Origin: Sunxiuqinia sp963677175
Lineage (GTDB): Bacteria > Bacteroidota > Bacteroidia > Bacteroidales > Prolixibacteraceae
Assembly: GCA_963677175.2 (NCBI GenBank)
Contig: CAXXES010000006.1
Location: 124,001-188,000, forward strand
Length of the DNA stretch: 64,000 nucleotides
Direction of reading: 5' to 3'
Positions within the stretch are counted from its first letter, which is position 1, and every line of letters begins with the position of its first letter. The notes below the pieces were generated by a model that worked only from the letters and a program-made list of their open reading frames with translations, made no database searches and was not told the origin of the DNA. The position numbers and the translations under genes are program-made. Shown here one piece after another: positions 9,400 to 17,093 of the stretch.

Positions 9400-10222
9400 T
9401 TCGGAATTGCCCAAGAGAACGAAGACGGGGAAAAGAGAACGTACGAACGCACGCGACCAACGGGAGTCCCAATACAATCAGCGATTTCTTACAGGGTATT
9501 CATTTTAGTGCAAGACGCATAATTTACTCATTTAGAATTGGTTAATCTGTTTTTAAATAGAATTAAATATGGCGGCATTTTTTTCATTATTAATAAGGGA
9601 ATAAGGTTGCTTTTGCCCCTGTTTGTCTTTCTACTGAGGTTTGATGGAGAAAAATAAGGTTTTCTTAAAAAATAAAAACCTTATTTTCAATTTGTTAACC
9701 TTAGTAGAAAAAGTTGCACATTTGATTTTTACCTTATTCCCTTATCTTTCGCTGCCAAAATATATAATGAATAATAAAAATGGATACCGCCATTTTTAAA
9801 GTGAGCGAATTTACCGTTAACTTTTTCATTTATTGTTGTTTAATGTCCAATATTATAAAACGGATATGCTCTATTAAATCTTTGAACAATCGGGACTCCC
9901 TGTGGTCGCAGTTGTCCAACCACAAGCGAAAGAGAAACCGATAACCGATAACCGAAAACAGTCGCAGTGTCCAGTCCCAGTAGACAGAAATAGTAGGGAG
10001 TAGGGAGCGAATAACCAACAACCAACAACTGATAACCGATAACTGATAACAGTTTCGAGTTGCAAGTTTCGGGTTTCAAGTTGTCCAACCAATGGAGAAC
10101 TTACGAACGCACGCGACCAACGGGAGTCCCGATACAATCGCATCAACAAACCGATAACCGACCGACAATTAATTGGACATTTCAGATCGAATTCATACCT
10201 TTAATCGCAAATTCAAACAAAC
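9400..10222. repeat. Long spacer: MITE-like palindrome plus repeat words
   Basis: No gene is visible in 823 bases. The ends (9400-9480 and 9880-10165) are repeat words, including a shared 'cgcacgcgaccaacgggagt' at both ends. The middle is AT-rich and holds a large imperfect palindrome described separately. Confidence 0.7.
9569..9793. repeat. Large imperfect palindrome, MITE-like
   Basis: Left and right halves are reverse complements over most of about 225 bp. Matching pairs are atggcgg at 9569 with ccgccat at 9787, aagggaataaggt (9595-9607) with accttattccctt (9731-9743), tctactgaggtt with aaccttagtaga, and aaaataaggttt (9651-9662) with aaaccttatttt (9676-9687). The centre is about 9669. No coding frame and no clear target duplication were seen. 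It could be a miniature inverted-repeat element or a long hairpin RNA gene. Confidence 0.7.
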
Positions 10223-10462
10223 ATGGAAGCGCTTAAAATCAAAATATTAAACCCAAAAGCCAGAAAAATTATTCAAGGCTTGGTTGACTTGAAGCTGATT
10301 CAGATTACCGAAGAGAGCGATTCAAATCAAAAATTTCGCCAATTACTTAAAAAATTGCGAACCTATTCTACCGAATCTCCCTCACTCGCTGAAATCACTA
10401 AAGTTGTTGAAGAAGCAAGGACCGAACGTTATGAAAGGAAATCAACCCAAGGTCATTCTTGA
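10223..10462 (+). CDS. Antitoxin of a PIN-type TA pair
   Basis: The 79-residue protein has a short N-terminal strand region (ALKIKILNP), a central helical part and a basic C-terminus. It overlaps the PIN toxin gene by 32 bp, which implies translational coupling. The shape (LKIKILNPKARKIIQGL opening) is that of small Bacteroidota antitoxins preceding COG1569-type PIN toxins. No known DNA-binding motif could be fixed. The role is inferred from context. Confidence 0.72.
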   Translation: MEALKIKILNPKARKIIQGLVDLKLIQITEESDSNQKFRQLLKKLRTYSTESPSLAEITKVVEEARTERYERKSTQGHS

Positions 10463-10853
10463 CACCAATATTTGGATTAGTTTTCTCATTTCGAAAAAGC
10501 TCAGCTGGCTCGACAAGCTATTCTACCAACAAAAAATTCAATTGCTTTTTAGCCACGACCTACTGGCCGAGTTTTTAACCGTCATCCAAAAACCAAAGCT
10601 TAAAGATCTTTTTCCTCCATTCGATGTTGACCAATTAATCCAATTAATCGAGCGATACAGTCAATTAATTGCGATACAATCGAACATACAGGCATGCAGA
10701 GATCCAAAAGACAACTTTCTGCTGAACCTCGCCATAGATGGAAAAGCCGATTACCTGGTAACCGGTGATTTGGATTTACTTGACATGCAAACAATCGGAA
10801 AGACTGAAATAATCAGCCTTGCAAACTTCAAAACCGCCATCAGCAACCATTGA
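10431..10853 (+). CDS. PIN-domain toxin (COG1569-like)
   Basis: The product is a 140-residue PIN-fold RNase. Acidic metal-binding residues are visible: Asp11 in VILDTNIWIS, Glu47 in LLAEFL, Asp91/Asp94 in CRDPKDNF and Asp113/Asp115 in VTGDLDLL. The RDPKDN and TGDxDLL motifs are typical of the putative PIN toxin component family COG1569. The ATG at 10431 was chosen because the PIN core starts a few residues later; an upstream in-frame ATG at 10404 would add nine residues. It forms the third module of the TA array. Confidence 0.85.
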   Translation: MKGNQPKVILDTNIWISFLISKKLSWLDKLFYQQKIQLLFSHDLLAEFLTVIQKPKLKDLFPPFDVDQLIQLIERYSQLIAIQSNIQACRDPKDNFLLNLAIDGKADYLVTGDLDLLDMQTIGKTEIISLANFKTAISNH

Positions 10854-11384
10854 CTACCAATGACGAAGACACGAAGGTACGAAGGTACTCATGCACTTTT
10901 TAACCACCGAGTTACACAGAGGAATTCACTGAGTTACACGGAGAAAAGAGAATGCACGAAGAATAGGCACAGGCGAAAGCAAAGCCCCCACTCATGCACT
11001 TATAACACAATCATAAACAATCAGACCGAATCTGCGCCATCTGATTTCATCGGAACACGTGGGTGCAGCGAAGGGTTACAAAGCGCCCAGCCCCTTGCCG
11101 GCCGCGTACCAAAGCCTTAAAAGCACCATCGGCGCCGCGAACGGAAAAGAGCATCAAGCATCAAGAAAATCCGCCAACAGATTCCGAATCAAGTTCGGAA
11201 TGACGCTCCGACTGTTGGGGGCAGTTATCAAGGATCAAACATCGAGAATCAAGATCCAACCACCGAACTTGTCCCGATAACGGGAGTTACACGGAGAAAA
11301 GAGAACGCACGAACGAACAACCAAAAACCTATTTTAGCAATTCAATGAATAAAGCTATATTTGTTCAATCAAATTACTGTGACA
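10854..11384. repeat. Intergenic repeat words, partial R6 element, promoter
   Basis: No gene is visible. The spacer contains 'cgaaggtacgaaggtact', 'gagttacacagaggaattca', 'actcatgcac', the 3' half of an R6 element (about 11060-11150, 'ggccgcgtaccaaagcc') and a ~110-bp block (about 11150-11262, 'ccgaatcaagttcggaatga') repeated at about 12158-12262. Long frames crossing this DNA are low-complexity and were not called genes. Confidence 0.7.
11356..11363 (+). promoter_or_regulatory. TAnnTTTG -7 box
   Basis: TATATTTG lies 21 bases before the antitoxin ATG at 11385, a normal distance for a short Bacteroidota leader. The -33 box is not clear. Confidence 0.45.
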
Positions 11385-11549
11385 ATGAATACTAAAGTCG
11401 AAAAAATACGAACGGTTAAAACCTTAACAGATGCTTTAAAAAAAGTAAAACCTGGTAAACGTTTCAACGCCGCAAAACACCTCGGAAAGGTAAAATGGAA
11501 TGAAGACCCCCTCCAATTCCAAAAAAAAATAAGAGATGAATGGGATTAG
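11385..11549 (+). CDS. Small antitoxin of a PIN-type TA pair
   Basis: This 54-residue basic protein (NTKVEKIRTVKTLTDALKKV at the N-terminus, ending FQKKIRDEWD) overlaps the PIN gene by 14 bp. An in-frame ATG at 11361 would add eight residues, but the -7 box at 11356-11363 favours the ATG at 11385. A C-terminal end with acidic and tryptophan residues is common in short antitoxins that wrap around PIN toxins. No fold is recognised; the role is by context. Confidence 0.68.
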   Translation: MNTKVEKIRTVKTLTDALKKVKPGKRFNAAKHLGKVKWNEDPLQFQKKIRDEWD

Positions 11550-11904
11550 TATAGTTTCTGACACAAATCCACTGATTTATTTGCTTAACGGCTCAAAAAA
11601 GGCAGCTAATTATCTTGATGGGAAACAGATATGGATTTCTGTAATTTCCGAACTGGAACTATTCGGCAAAAAAGGATTAACAAAAGTTGAAATGAGAGAA
11701 ATTGATTCTTTGATTGACAATTGTTTTGTTGCCGAATTAAATACTGGAATAAAGAGCATTACGAAGAATTTACTCCAAAGCGTTAGTATAAAACTTCCCG
11801 ATGCCATTGTGGCAGCAACAGCAATATATCTCGATTTACCCTTGTTAACTTTTGATTCCGACTTTGCCAGAGTACCACGACTAAAATTATTTATTCTGGA
11901 ATAA
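11536..11904 (+). CDS. VapC-like PIN-domain toxin
   Basis: This 122-residue PIN protein shows all four acidic positions: Asp9 in VSDTNPLIYLL, Glu39/Glu41 in ISELELFGKKG, Asp89 in KLPDAIVAATA and Asp107/Asp109 in LTFDSDF. The ISELELFG and LPDAIVAATA motifs are classical VapC features, so site-specific RNA cleavage is expected. It overlaps its small antitoxin gene and forms the fourth module of the array. Confidence 0.88.
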   Translation: MNGISIVSDTNPLIYLLNGSKKAANYLDGKQIWISVISELELFGKKGLTKVEMREIDSLIDNCFVAELNTGIKSITKNLLQSVSIKLPDAIVAATAIYLDLPLLTFDSDFARVPRLKLFILE

Positions 11905-12489
11905 AAAATTAACACCACACTGGTAAACCGACAACCGACAACCAATCCCAATCTTAAACAATCCGGTTTATCTGCGCCATCTGCGTCTCTTTTTCTCTTT
12001 TCTTTAAACACAAAGGCACCAAGTCGCAAAGAACTTCCCCGGAGGGGAAAAATATCAATAACCCCGAGTGCAACGAAGTGAAACCTGGGGATCAGATGCA
12101 CCCCGCTCCCACCGGCCGCGAACCAAAACCCGCAAAACGCTCCATCGTCGCCGCGGACGGAATCGGGCATCAAGCATCCAGGAAATCCGCCAACAGATTC
12201 CGAATCAAGTTCGGAATGACGCTCCGATTGTTGGGGGCAGTGATCAAGGATCAAGCATCAAGATCTAACCACAAAACTTGTCCCGGTAACGGGAGGAACA
12301 CAGAGAAGAGAGAATGTACGAAAGCACGAGGGCATGGAGAACTCGCAGTGATCAGCCTGGTAGGCAGATAGCTGCTCCGAAAATTAACGAGTCTTGGGGA
12401 AGCTGCTTATTTTATTAATGAAATTCCCGAGCTAATTGATGGCCGATCTGTTTTCAAAATCATATCTTTGTGAATAAAATATTGCGGTT
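11905..12489. repeat. Intergenic repeat block with R6 element and promoter
   Basis: No gene is visible. The block carries 'tctgcgccatctgcgtctct', an R6 element at about 12004-12165 (ttcccc/ggggaa hairpin, cccgagt...acctggg arms, 'ggccgcgaaccaaaacc'), the ~105-bp block shared with 11150-11262, and a 'cttgtcccggtaacgggagg' word. A promoter box precedes the next gene. Confidence 0.72.
12463..12470 (+). promoter_or_regulatory. TAnnTTTG -7 box
   Basis: TATCTTTG lies 19 bases before the ATG at 12490, matching the Bacteroidota -7 consensus with a short leader. Confidence 0.5.
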
Positions 12490-12735
12490 ATGAAACTTAC
12501 AGTGAATATAAAAGAGAAAAGTAAGATCGCGGCGTTTCTTAAACTAATCAAGAAGCTTGACTACATAGAGATCGTTGATGTAAAGGACGGGATGGGGGAA
12601 CTCCCATCGGAGCACCGTGATTTGCTGGATAAAAGGCTTCAAAGAATTGAGAAAGGCGAAGCAACTTTTAAGAACTGGGATTCGATCAAGACAAAATATG
12701 AAAACAAAGCGATTTGGTATCGAAATTTCAGATGA
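12490..12735 (+). CDS. Antitoxin of a RelE/ParE pair
   Basis: The 81-residue protein overlaps the toxin gene by 38 bp. Its C-terminal part (LPSEHRDLLDKRLQRIEKGE followed by FKNWDSIK) matches the addiction-module component that precedes RelE-like toxins, in which an LDxRLxxxExGE helix occurs just before a W-containing tail. Such antitoxins bind the toxin through the C-terminal helix and often repress their own promoter; the N-terminal half (KLTVNIKEKSKIAAFLKLI) is family-specific. The TA role is well supported by motif plus neighbour. Confidence 0.82.
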   Translation: MKLTVNIKEKSKIAAFLKLIKKLDYIEIVDVKDGMGELPSEHRDLLDKRLQRIEKGEATFKNWDSIKTKYENKAIWYRNFR

Positions 12736-13006
12736 AGCCGAAATTGATTTTGACAAATCCTACCAGTACTACTATTCAAAAGAAAGCCCCAAAGTGGCCA
12801 ATTCCTTTTATAAACAAATCAATTTAAGCCTTGAAATTCTTAAACAACATCCCGCTTCATTTCCCCTGGCCTATAAAAATGTTCGGAAGTACGTGGTGAA
12901 AAAATTCCCTTTCGTAATTTATTATCAGTTGGTAGGTTCAGCAATTCGCGTTATTGCTATCTTCCACACAAGTAGAAACCCGGAGATCTGGAATGACAGA
13001 ATATAG
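12698..13006 (+). CDS. RelE/ParE-superfamily toxin
   Basis: This 102-residue protein begins FGIEISDEAEIDFDKSYQYY, the usual RelE/ParE start with two helices, and ends with the typical strand motif RVIAIFHTSRNPEIW. RHxRxP-like termini (here HTSRNPEIW) are common in this superfamily. Members inhibit translation or gyrase; the sequence does not tell which. The ATG at 12698 inside the antitoxin gene was chosen because upstream codons in this frame are shadow sequence of the antitoxin. Confidence 0.87.
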   Translation: MKTKRFGIEISDEAEIDFDKSYQYYYSKESPKVANSFYKQINLSLEILKQHPASFPLAYKNVRKYVVKKFPFVIYYQLVGSAIRVIAIFHTSRNPEIWNDRI

Positions 13007-13193
13007 AACACGGAGGAAGTTTCCAGCCTGTCCCGACCCCTCGTGGACCTGTCCCGAAACCTCGTGGATCGCAGTAAGCAGAAAGCAACCAGAAGCGCCC
13101 GGCCAGCTGCCAGCTGCAAGTCGCAACTGAAAACTAAATTCCAAGTACTTTCTCGATATATTTTATTAATTTTAAGTCGAAAACGAAAATAAA

Positions 13194-13436
13194 ATGGAAA
13201 CGATCATCCGGATAAAAAAGAATAAACCCGCCTTTAAGGCGCTGATCCTTTTAGCCAAAGAATTGGAAAAATCTGACCAAGGAGCCATCTCAATCAGTGA
13301 AGTGAGTAGCCGGAAACAAAAGCTTGAGGTTATTGAACCCGTCAATCGAAACGAAGATCTTTCAGATTCCTTTAATCAACTCATCGACTTTCCTCCCTTC
13401 GAAGAATTAAGAAAACAAACATGGCCAAAAATTTGA
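13194..13436 (+). CDS. Antitoxin of a PIN-type TA pair (copy 2)
   Basis: The product is 80 residues long and nearly identical to the protein at 8790-9032. The shared DNA begins about 45 bases upstream, including 'atattttattaattttaagt', so the regulatory region was duplicated with the genes. It overlaps the intact PIN toxin gene by 16 bp. The N-terminal half is essentially unchanged between copies while the C-terminal half varies, as expected if the N-terminus does a conserved job and the C-terminus tracks its toxin (inference). Confidence 0.78.
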   Translation: METIIRIKKNKPAFKALILLAKELEKSDQGAISISEVSSRKQKLEVIEPVNRNEDLSDSFNQLIDFPPFEELRKQTWPKI

Positions 13437-13804
13437 TATTGGTTGACAGTTGCGTGTTGATCAGGGCTTTTCGCAGGGATGTCGAGGCAAACAACGACTT
13501 AAAGGCCATTGATCATCGGACAGCCTATTCCGATATTACGCGGCTGGAGTTGCAGGTTGGAGCCAATACCTCCGCAAAAAAGGCTGCGATAGGTAAAATA
13601 TTTGACTCCTATTATCGGGTGCCATTGACTCCTAAAATTACAGAAATGGCCATTCAAATCATGCAAACCTATATAACCGGACAAAAAGTAATATCAGTGC
13701 CCGATTGCTTGATTGCTGCCACATCAATCGTAAGCGGCTATCCCCTGTTGACCTACAATAAAAAGGATTTCGATTTCATTGCTGGCATTTCTTTCTTTAA
13801 ATAA
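13421..13804 (+). CDS. PIN-domain toxin (intact copy)
   Basis: This 127-residue PIN RNase has Asp9 (ILVDSCVLIRAF), Glu43 (ITRLELQVGA), Asp95 (VPDCLIAATS) and Asp116 (YNKKDFD) at the positions expected for metal binding. It is the functional-looking counterpart of the frameshifted gene at 9017-9399. The IAATSIVSGYPLLTYNKKDF stretch is typical of VapC. It lies directly after its antitoxin. Confidence 0.88.
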   Translation: MAKNLILVDSCVLIRAFRRDVEANNDLKAIDHRTAYSDITRLELQVGANTSAKKAAIGKIFDSYYRVPLTPKITEMAIQIMQTYITGQKVISVPDCLIAATSIVSGYPLLTYNKKDFDFIAGISFFK

Positions 13805-13873
13805 TTCAGGATTGCCCATGAAGCCCATGACGGAGGTACGAAAAAGTGACCAGTTGCCAGCCACACCTCGGAG

Positions 13874-14287
13874 GCCTGTCCCGACCCCTCGGGATCCCAG
13901 TAGCAGTAGGCAAAACCGCCAGCAGCAAGATTTAAACGCGAAGTCGCAAAGTCGCGAAGAATTTCCCCGGTGGGGAAAAACAACCATAGCTTTCCGTTTT
14001 CCTCGGAACACGTGATGCACACCACAAACGAATAAACCCTGAAAGGGTTAAACAACAATAGCCCGGGGCAAAGCGAACCGAAGGAGAGCGGCACCCCGGG
14101 ACAGAAGCACCCACCTCCTTGGCCGGCCGCGAGCAAAAGCCTATAAAAGCACCATCGCCCCAGCGGACGGAAAAGAGAGCAGCCAGTCCCTGTGAACAGA
14201 GCATCAAGATCTAACCACAGAGTTACACAGAACTTGTCCCGGTAACGGGAGGAATTCACGGAGAACACGGAGAAACGAGAACGCACG
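13874..14287. repeat. ~415-bp direct repeat, copy 1 (contains R6)
   Basis: This block is almost identical to 15353-15768. It includes 'cgaagtcgcaaagtcgcgaa', the ttcccc/ggggaa hairpin, 'ccctgaaagggtt', a cccgggg...ccccggg inverted repeat, 'tggccggccgcgagc', and ends in 'gagaacacgg'. The two copies flank the 14646-15283 TA module in direct orientation. Confidence 0.85.
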
Positions 14288-14611
14288 ATATCTAACAACC
14301 GATAACGGAAAACCGATAACAGTCCCAGTTGCCAGCCACTCCTCGGAGGCCTGTCCTGACACCTCGTGGTCGTCACCAATGTCCAATGTCCAATAACCAA
14401 TAACCATCAATGACAAACACGAAGAACAGGCACAGGCCAGCCCCCACTCACGCACCCATGTACTCATGAACTCATGCACTCATGCACTTTCAACTCAATC
14501 ATAAATAATCTGCGTAATCTGCGTCTGATCCACAGAGTGGACTAAGGCACAAAAACCGACAACTACACAAAAACCCGAACGTTTCTGACTTTTTTGTTCC
14601 TGTATTTGTTA

Positions 14612-14619
14612 TAACTTTG
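14612..14619 (+). promoter_or_regulatory. TAnnTTTG -7 box
   Basis: TAACTTTG lies 26 bases before the ATG at 14646, with two upstream TTTG/TTTTTG tracts that could serve as -33 box. Confidence 0.5.
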
Positions 14620-14645
14620 AATGGATCTTAATTAAAAAGAACAGG

Positions 14646-14873
14646 ATGAACACGTATCGTTTTAAAACAAAAATATCTAAGACCGGAAAGATCAAGGTAC
14701 CGGACAGTTTGGCCCTTCATGATAAAGAAGTTGAAGTCACCTTGGTTCCTAAAGCACATCAGTTCAGGAAAAAGCTTAAGGCGAAAGATTTTGTGAACCG
14801 ATGGACTGGTTTCTTACAATCTCCTGATATTGAAAATAGTCGTTACGACTACCTGATGAAGAAATATAAATGA
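14646..14873 (+). CDS. Antitoxin of a PIN-type TA pair (DUF-like, beta N-terminus)
   Basis: The 75-residue protein begins YRFKTKISKTGKIKVPDS, a strand-rich opening reminiscent of swapped-hairpin (AbrB-like) antitoxins, and ends with a tail containing FVNRWTGFLQSPDIENSRYD that should bind the toxin. Its stop codon overlaps the toxin start (ATGA). This arrangement and tail are seen in Bacteroidota antitoxins preceding PIN_3-type toxins. The DNA-binding assignment is an inference. Confidence 0.76.
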   Translation: MNTYRFKTKISKTGKIKVPDSLALHDKEVEVTLVPKAHQFRKKLKAKDFVNRWTGFLQSPDIENSRYDYLMKKYK

Positions 14874-15283
14874 AGAAGGTTCTTTTTGATACCAACATCA
14901 TCCTGGATATTGCTTTGAACCGCAAGCCTTTCGTTGATTTATCAGCAAGATTATTTGAGCTTATTGACAAGAAGAAAATCAAGGCATTTGTCACGGCTTC
15001 AACTATCACCGACATCTATTATATCGCTAAAAAAGACCGGGGAAACGAGATGGCCATTCAGTTTATCCAGAACTTATTGGAAATAGTTGAAGTATTGGGG
15101 GTAGATAAAGATGTAATTATAGATGCCCTTAACATGGAGATGAATGATTTTGAAGATGCCGTTCAGGTATCGGCGGCCAAGAGTAACGAAGTAGCGACAA
15201 TTATTACACGAAACAAACCTGATTTCACAAAATCGGGATTAGAAATATTCACCCCTCCCGAATTTATTGAATCACTAAAATAA
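14870..15283 (+). CDS. PIN-domain toxin (PIN_3-like)
   Basis: This 137-residue PIN protein has Asp7 in VLFDTNIILDI, Asp48 in TITDIYYIAKK, Asp93/Asp96 in NDFEDAVQ and Asp118 in TRNKPDF. The DFEDAVQ...IITRNKPDF pair is typical of PIN_3 toxins. It shares a 4-bp ATGA overlap with the antitoxin. The gene pair is flanked by two near-identical ~415-bp direct repeats, so it could be lost or amplified as a unit by recombination. Confidence 0.9.
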   Translation: MKKVLFDTNIILDIALNRKPFVDLSARLFELIDKKKIKAFVTASTITDIYYIAKKDRGNEMAIQFIQNLLEIVEVLGVDKDVIIDALNMEMNDFEDAVQVSAAKSNEVATIITRNKPDFTKSGLEIFTPPEFIESLK

Positions 15284-15352
15284 AACCGGTTACGTTTTTC
15301 GGTTGTGCCGCCGTTTTAACCAGCACCCGATAACAGATCTCAGGCACAGTCG

Positions 15353-15768
15353 CCAGCCTGTCCCGACCCCTCGGGCTCCCAGTAGCAGTAGGCAAAACCG
15401 CTAGCAGCAAGATTTAAACGCGAAGTCGCAAAGTCGCGAAGAATTTCCCCGGTGGGGAAAAACAACCATAGCTTTCCGTTTTCCTCGGAACACGTGATGC
15501 ACACCACAAACGAATAAACCCTGAAAGGGTTAAACAACAATAGCCCGGGGCAGAGCGAACCGAAGGAGAGCGGCACCCCGGGACAGAAGCACCCACCTCC
15601 TTGGCCGGCCGCGAGCCAAAGCCTATAAAAGCATCACAGCTGCCGCGGACGGAAAAGAGAGCAGCCAGTCCCTGAGAACAGAGCATCAAGATCTAACCAC
15701 AGAGTTACACAGAACTTGTCCCGGTAACGGGAGGAATTCACGGAGAACACGGAAAAAAGAGAACGCAC
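15353..15768. repeat. ~415-bp direct repeat, copy 2 (contains R6)
   Basis: See the copy at 13874-14287. Differences are scattered single bases, for example 'caaagcgaaccg' versus 'cagagcgaaccg' and 'catcgccccagcggacgg' versus 'cacagctgccgcggacgg'. Confidence 0.85.
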
Positions 15769-15831
15769 GGTAACTGGCAACTGATAACTAAAAAAACACT
15801 GATACCCATTGTACTGACCACTGAAAAGCCG

Positions 15832-15839
15832 TACTTTTG
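15832..15839 (+). promoter_or_regulatory. TAnnTTTG -7 box
   Basis: TACTTTTG lies 23 bases before the ATG at 15863. A TTG at 15809-15811 lies about 20 bases upstream, a suitable -33 position. Confidence 0.5.
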
Positions 15840-15862
15840 GAAAGACAAAAAGTAGAGACACC

Positions 15863-16102
15863 ATGAATAAAACAACCATAGATAAACAAAAAGAGCTCGC
15901 CCGCTTAGCCCTTACCACCGACGACGACGAAGTGATAGCCAAAGTTCTTCACTATGCCAGAAAGTTGATGAAAAAGCAACCCAAACCGCCATGTCAATAT
16001 ACGATTGATGAAGTAAAAGACGGCATAAGGAAATCGATCGACGAGGTAAAAGAAGGAAAAACCATCAGTTACGAAGACGTTTTAAAACGTTACGGACTAT
16101 GA
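15863..16102 (+). CDS. Antitoxin of a ParE-type pair
   Basis: This 79-residue protein has the LARLALTTDDDEVIAKVLHY opening and the C-terminal signature YTIDEVKDGIRKSIDEVKEG followed by ISYEDVLKRYGL. That tail is the known form of Bacteroidota antitoxins that precede RelE/ParE toxins. It overlaps the toxin start by 4 bp (ATGA). The helical N-terminus may dimerise; no DNA-binding domain is certain. Confidence 0.82.
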   Translation: MNKTTIDKQKELARLALTTDDDEVIAKVLHYARKLMKKQPKPPCQYTIDEVKDGIRKSIDEVKEGKTISYEDVLKRYGL

Positions 16103-16395
16103 CCAAAATAATCCTAACCGACACAGCGCTGAACGATTTGGATTCAATCTACTATTTCCGGGAAAATCCAACCGCGAAACGAATGGTAAAAACAATACTG
16201 AAAGAAATAAAAATCCTTCAAAGGCATCCTGAATCCGGATCTATAAATCATTTGTTTGCTAATGAAGAAAAAAGAATTCGCGCTCTTGTTGTAGCAAAAG
16301 GTCGATATAAAGTGTTGTATTATCTGGAACGAGAACAGGTGTATATTGCCCGGCTATGGGATTGCCGAAGAAACCCCGAAATAACCAGCCCATAA
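16099..16395 (+). CDS. ParE/RelE-family toxin
   Basis: The 98-residue protein starts ILTDTALNDLDSIYYFRE and closes with the strand motifs RYKVLYYLEREQVYIARLWDCRRNP, split here as RYKVLYYLE and VYIARLWDCRRNP. The C-terminal I-x-x-L/I-W-x-x-R-R-x-P pattern is characteristic of ParE-like toxins. The target (gyrase or ribosome) cannot be decided from sequence. Eighth module in the array. Confidence 0.88.
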   Translation: MTKIILTDTALNDLDSIYYFRENPTAKRMVKTILKEIKILQRHPESGSINHLFANEEKRIRALVVAKGRYKVLYYLEREQVYIARLWDCRRNPEITSP

Positions 16396-16473
16396 ACACT
16401 GCCCGCGGACGGATATTAGCGCCAGTAGGCTACAAGCCGCAAGCCCCGGAAACCAGCACCCAGAAGCAAGCTG

Positions 16474-16560
16474 CAATTTATCCTGTGAAATTCACGGAGT
16501 TTACCCTGTAAATACCAAAGGGAAGATTTCACAGGGTGAGTATTTCATAGGACCGAAAAC
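16474..16560. repeat. Nested-palindrome repeat R8, copy 1
   Basis: Outer arms are tcctgtgaaat and atttcatagga; inner arms are ccctgtaaat (one base lost) and atttcacaggg, around a 12-base loop 'accaaagggaag'. It lies directly downstream of a ParE module. Confidence 0.85.
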
Positions 16561-16929
16561 AGTCCCAGTTGCCAGTCGCAGTAAACAGTCCCAGTAGGCA
16601 GAAAGCTGCAAGCCATCCCGATGACACCGGGACTCCCTGCGGTCGCAAGCTGCCAGAAGCCAGCAACCAATGACCAATTTACCAATGACGAACGTACGAA
16701 CGCTCGATAAACTGACAACTGACAACCGATAACTGACAACTGACAACTGATAACCGATAACCGATAACAGTTTCAAGTTCCAGGTTTCCCGATAACACCG
16801 GGACTCCCTTCGGTCGCAGTTTCAAGTTGTCCAACCACAGGCTAAGGAGAAACTGAATACCGATTACAGATAACCAACAACCGAAAACTGACAACCAACA
16901 AACCGACAAACCGACAAACCGACAACCAA

Positions 16930-17024
16930 CAATTTATCCTGTGAAATTCCCGGAGTTTACCCTGTGAAATACCAAAGGGAAGATTTCATAGGGTGAATAT
17001 TTCATAGGACCGACAACTGATAAC
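16930..17024. repeat. Nested-palindrome repeat R8, copy 2
   Basis: Inner arms are ccctgtgaaat and atttcataggg, which pair with one G-U wobble. Outer arms are as in copy 1. It lies just upstream of the MazF-type module. Confidence 0.88.
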
Positions 17025-17069
17025 TTCTCGATCATCAATTCATTCGCTTCGCTAAGCGCAGAAAATATT

Positions 17070-17077
17070 TATCTTTG
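17070..17077 (+). promoter_or_regulatory. TAnnTTTG -7 box
   Basis: TATCTTTG lies 16 bases before the ATG at 17094, so a very short leader is expected. Confidence 0.5.
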
Positions 17078-17093
17078 TATCAAAGTCATCCGA

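Larger units (their letters stand above)
13805..14645. repeat. Long intergenic repeat block
   Basis: No gene is visible in 841 bases, although long low-complexity frames cross it on the minus strand. It holds the first copy of a ~415-bp repeat, then 'ccgataacggaaaaccgata' words, tandem 'actcatgcac' words and 'taatctgcgtaatctgcgtc'. A promoter box for the next module lies at 14612. Confidence 0.72.
15284..15862. repeat. Intergenic repeat block
   Basis: No gene is visible. Almost all of it is the second copy of the ~415-bp repeat, followed by a short 'ggcaactgataactaaa' tail and the promoter of the next module. Confidence 0.72.
16396..17093. repeat. Long intergenic repeat block with two nested-palindrome elements
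   Basis: No gene is visible in 698 bases. The block starts and ends with a nested-palindrome element (16474-16560 and 16930-17024). Between them are 'ccagtcccagtaggcagaaa', two 'caccgggactccc...cggtcgcag' words and a long run of 'aactgacaaccgataac'-type words. A promoter box lies at 17070. Confidence 0.75.

Noticed and set aside
13753..14400. A 215-codon minus-strand frame across the 13.8-14.4 kb spacer.
   Set aside because: It is made of repeat words, shares its sequence with the 15.4 kb repeat copy, and shows no domain; the same frame is broken in the other copy.
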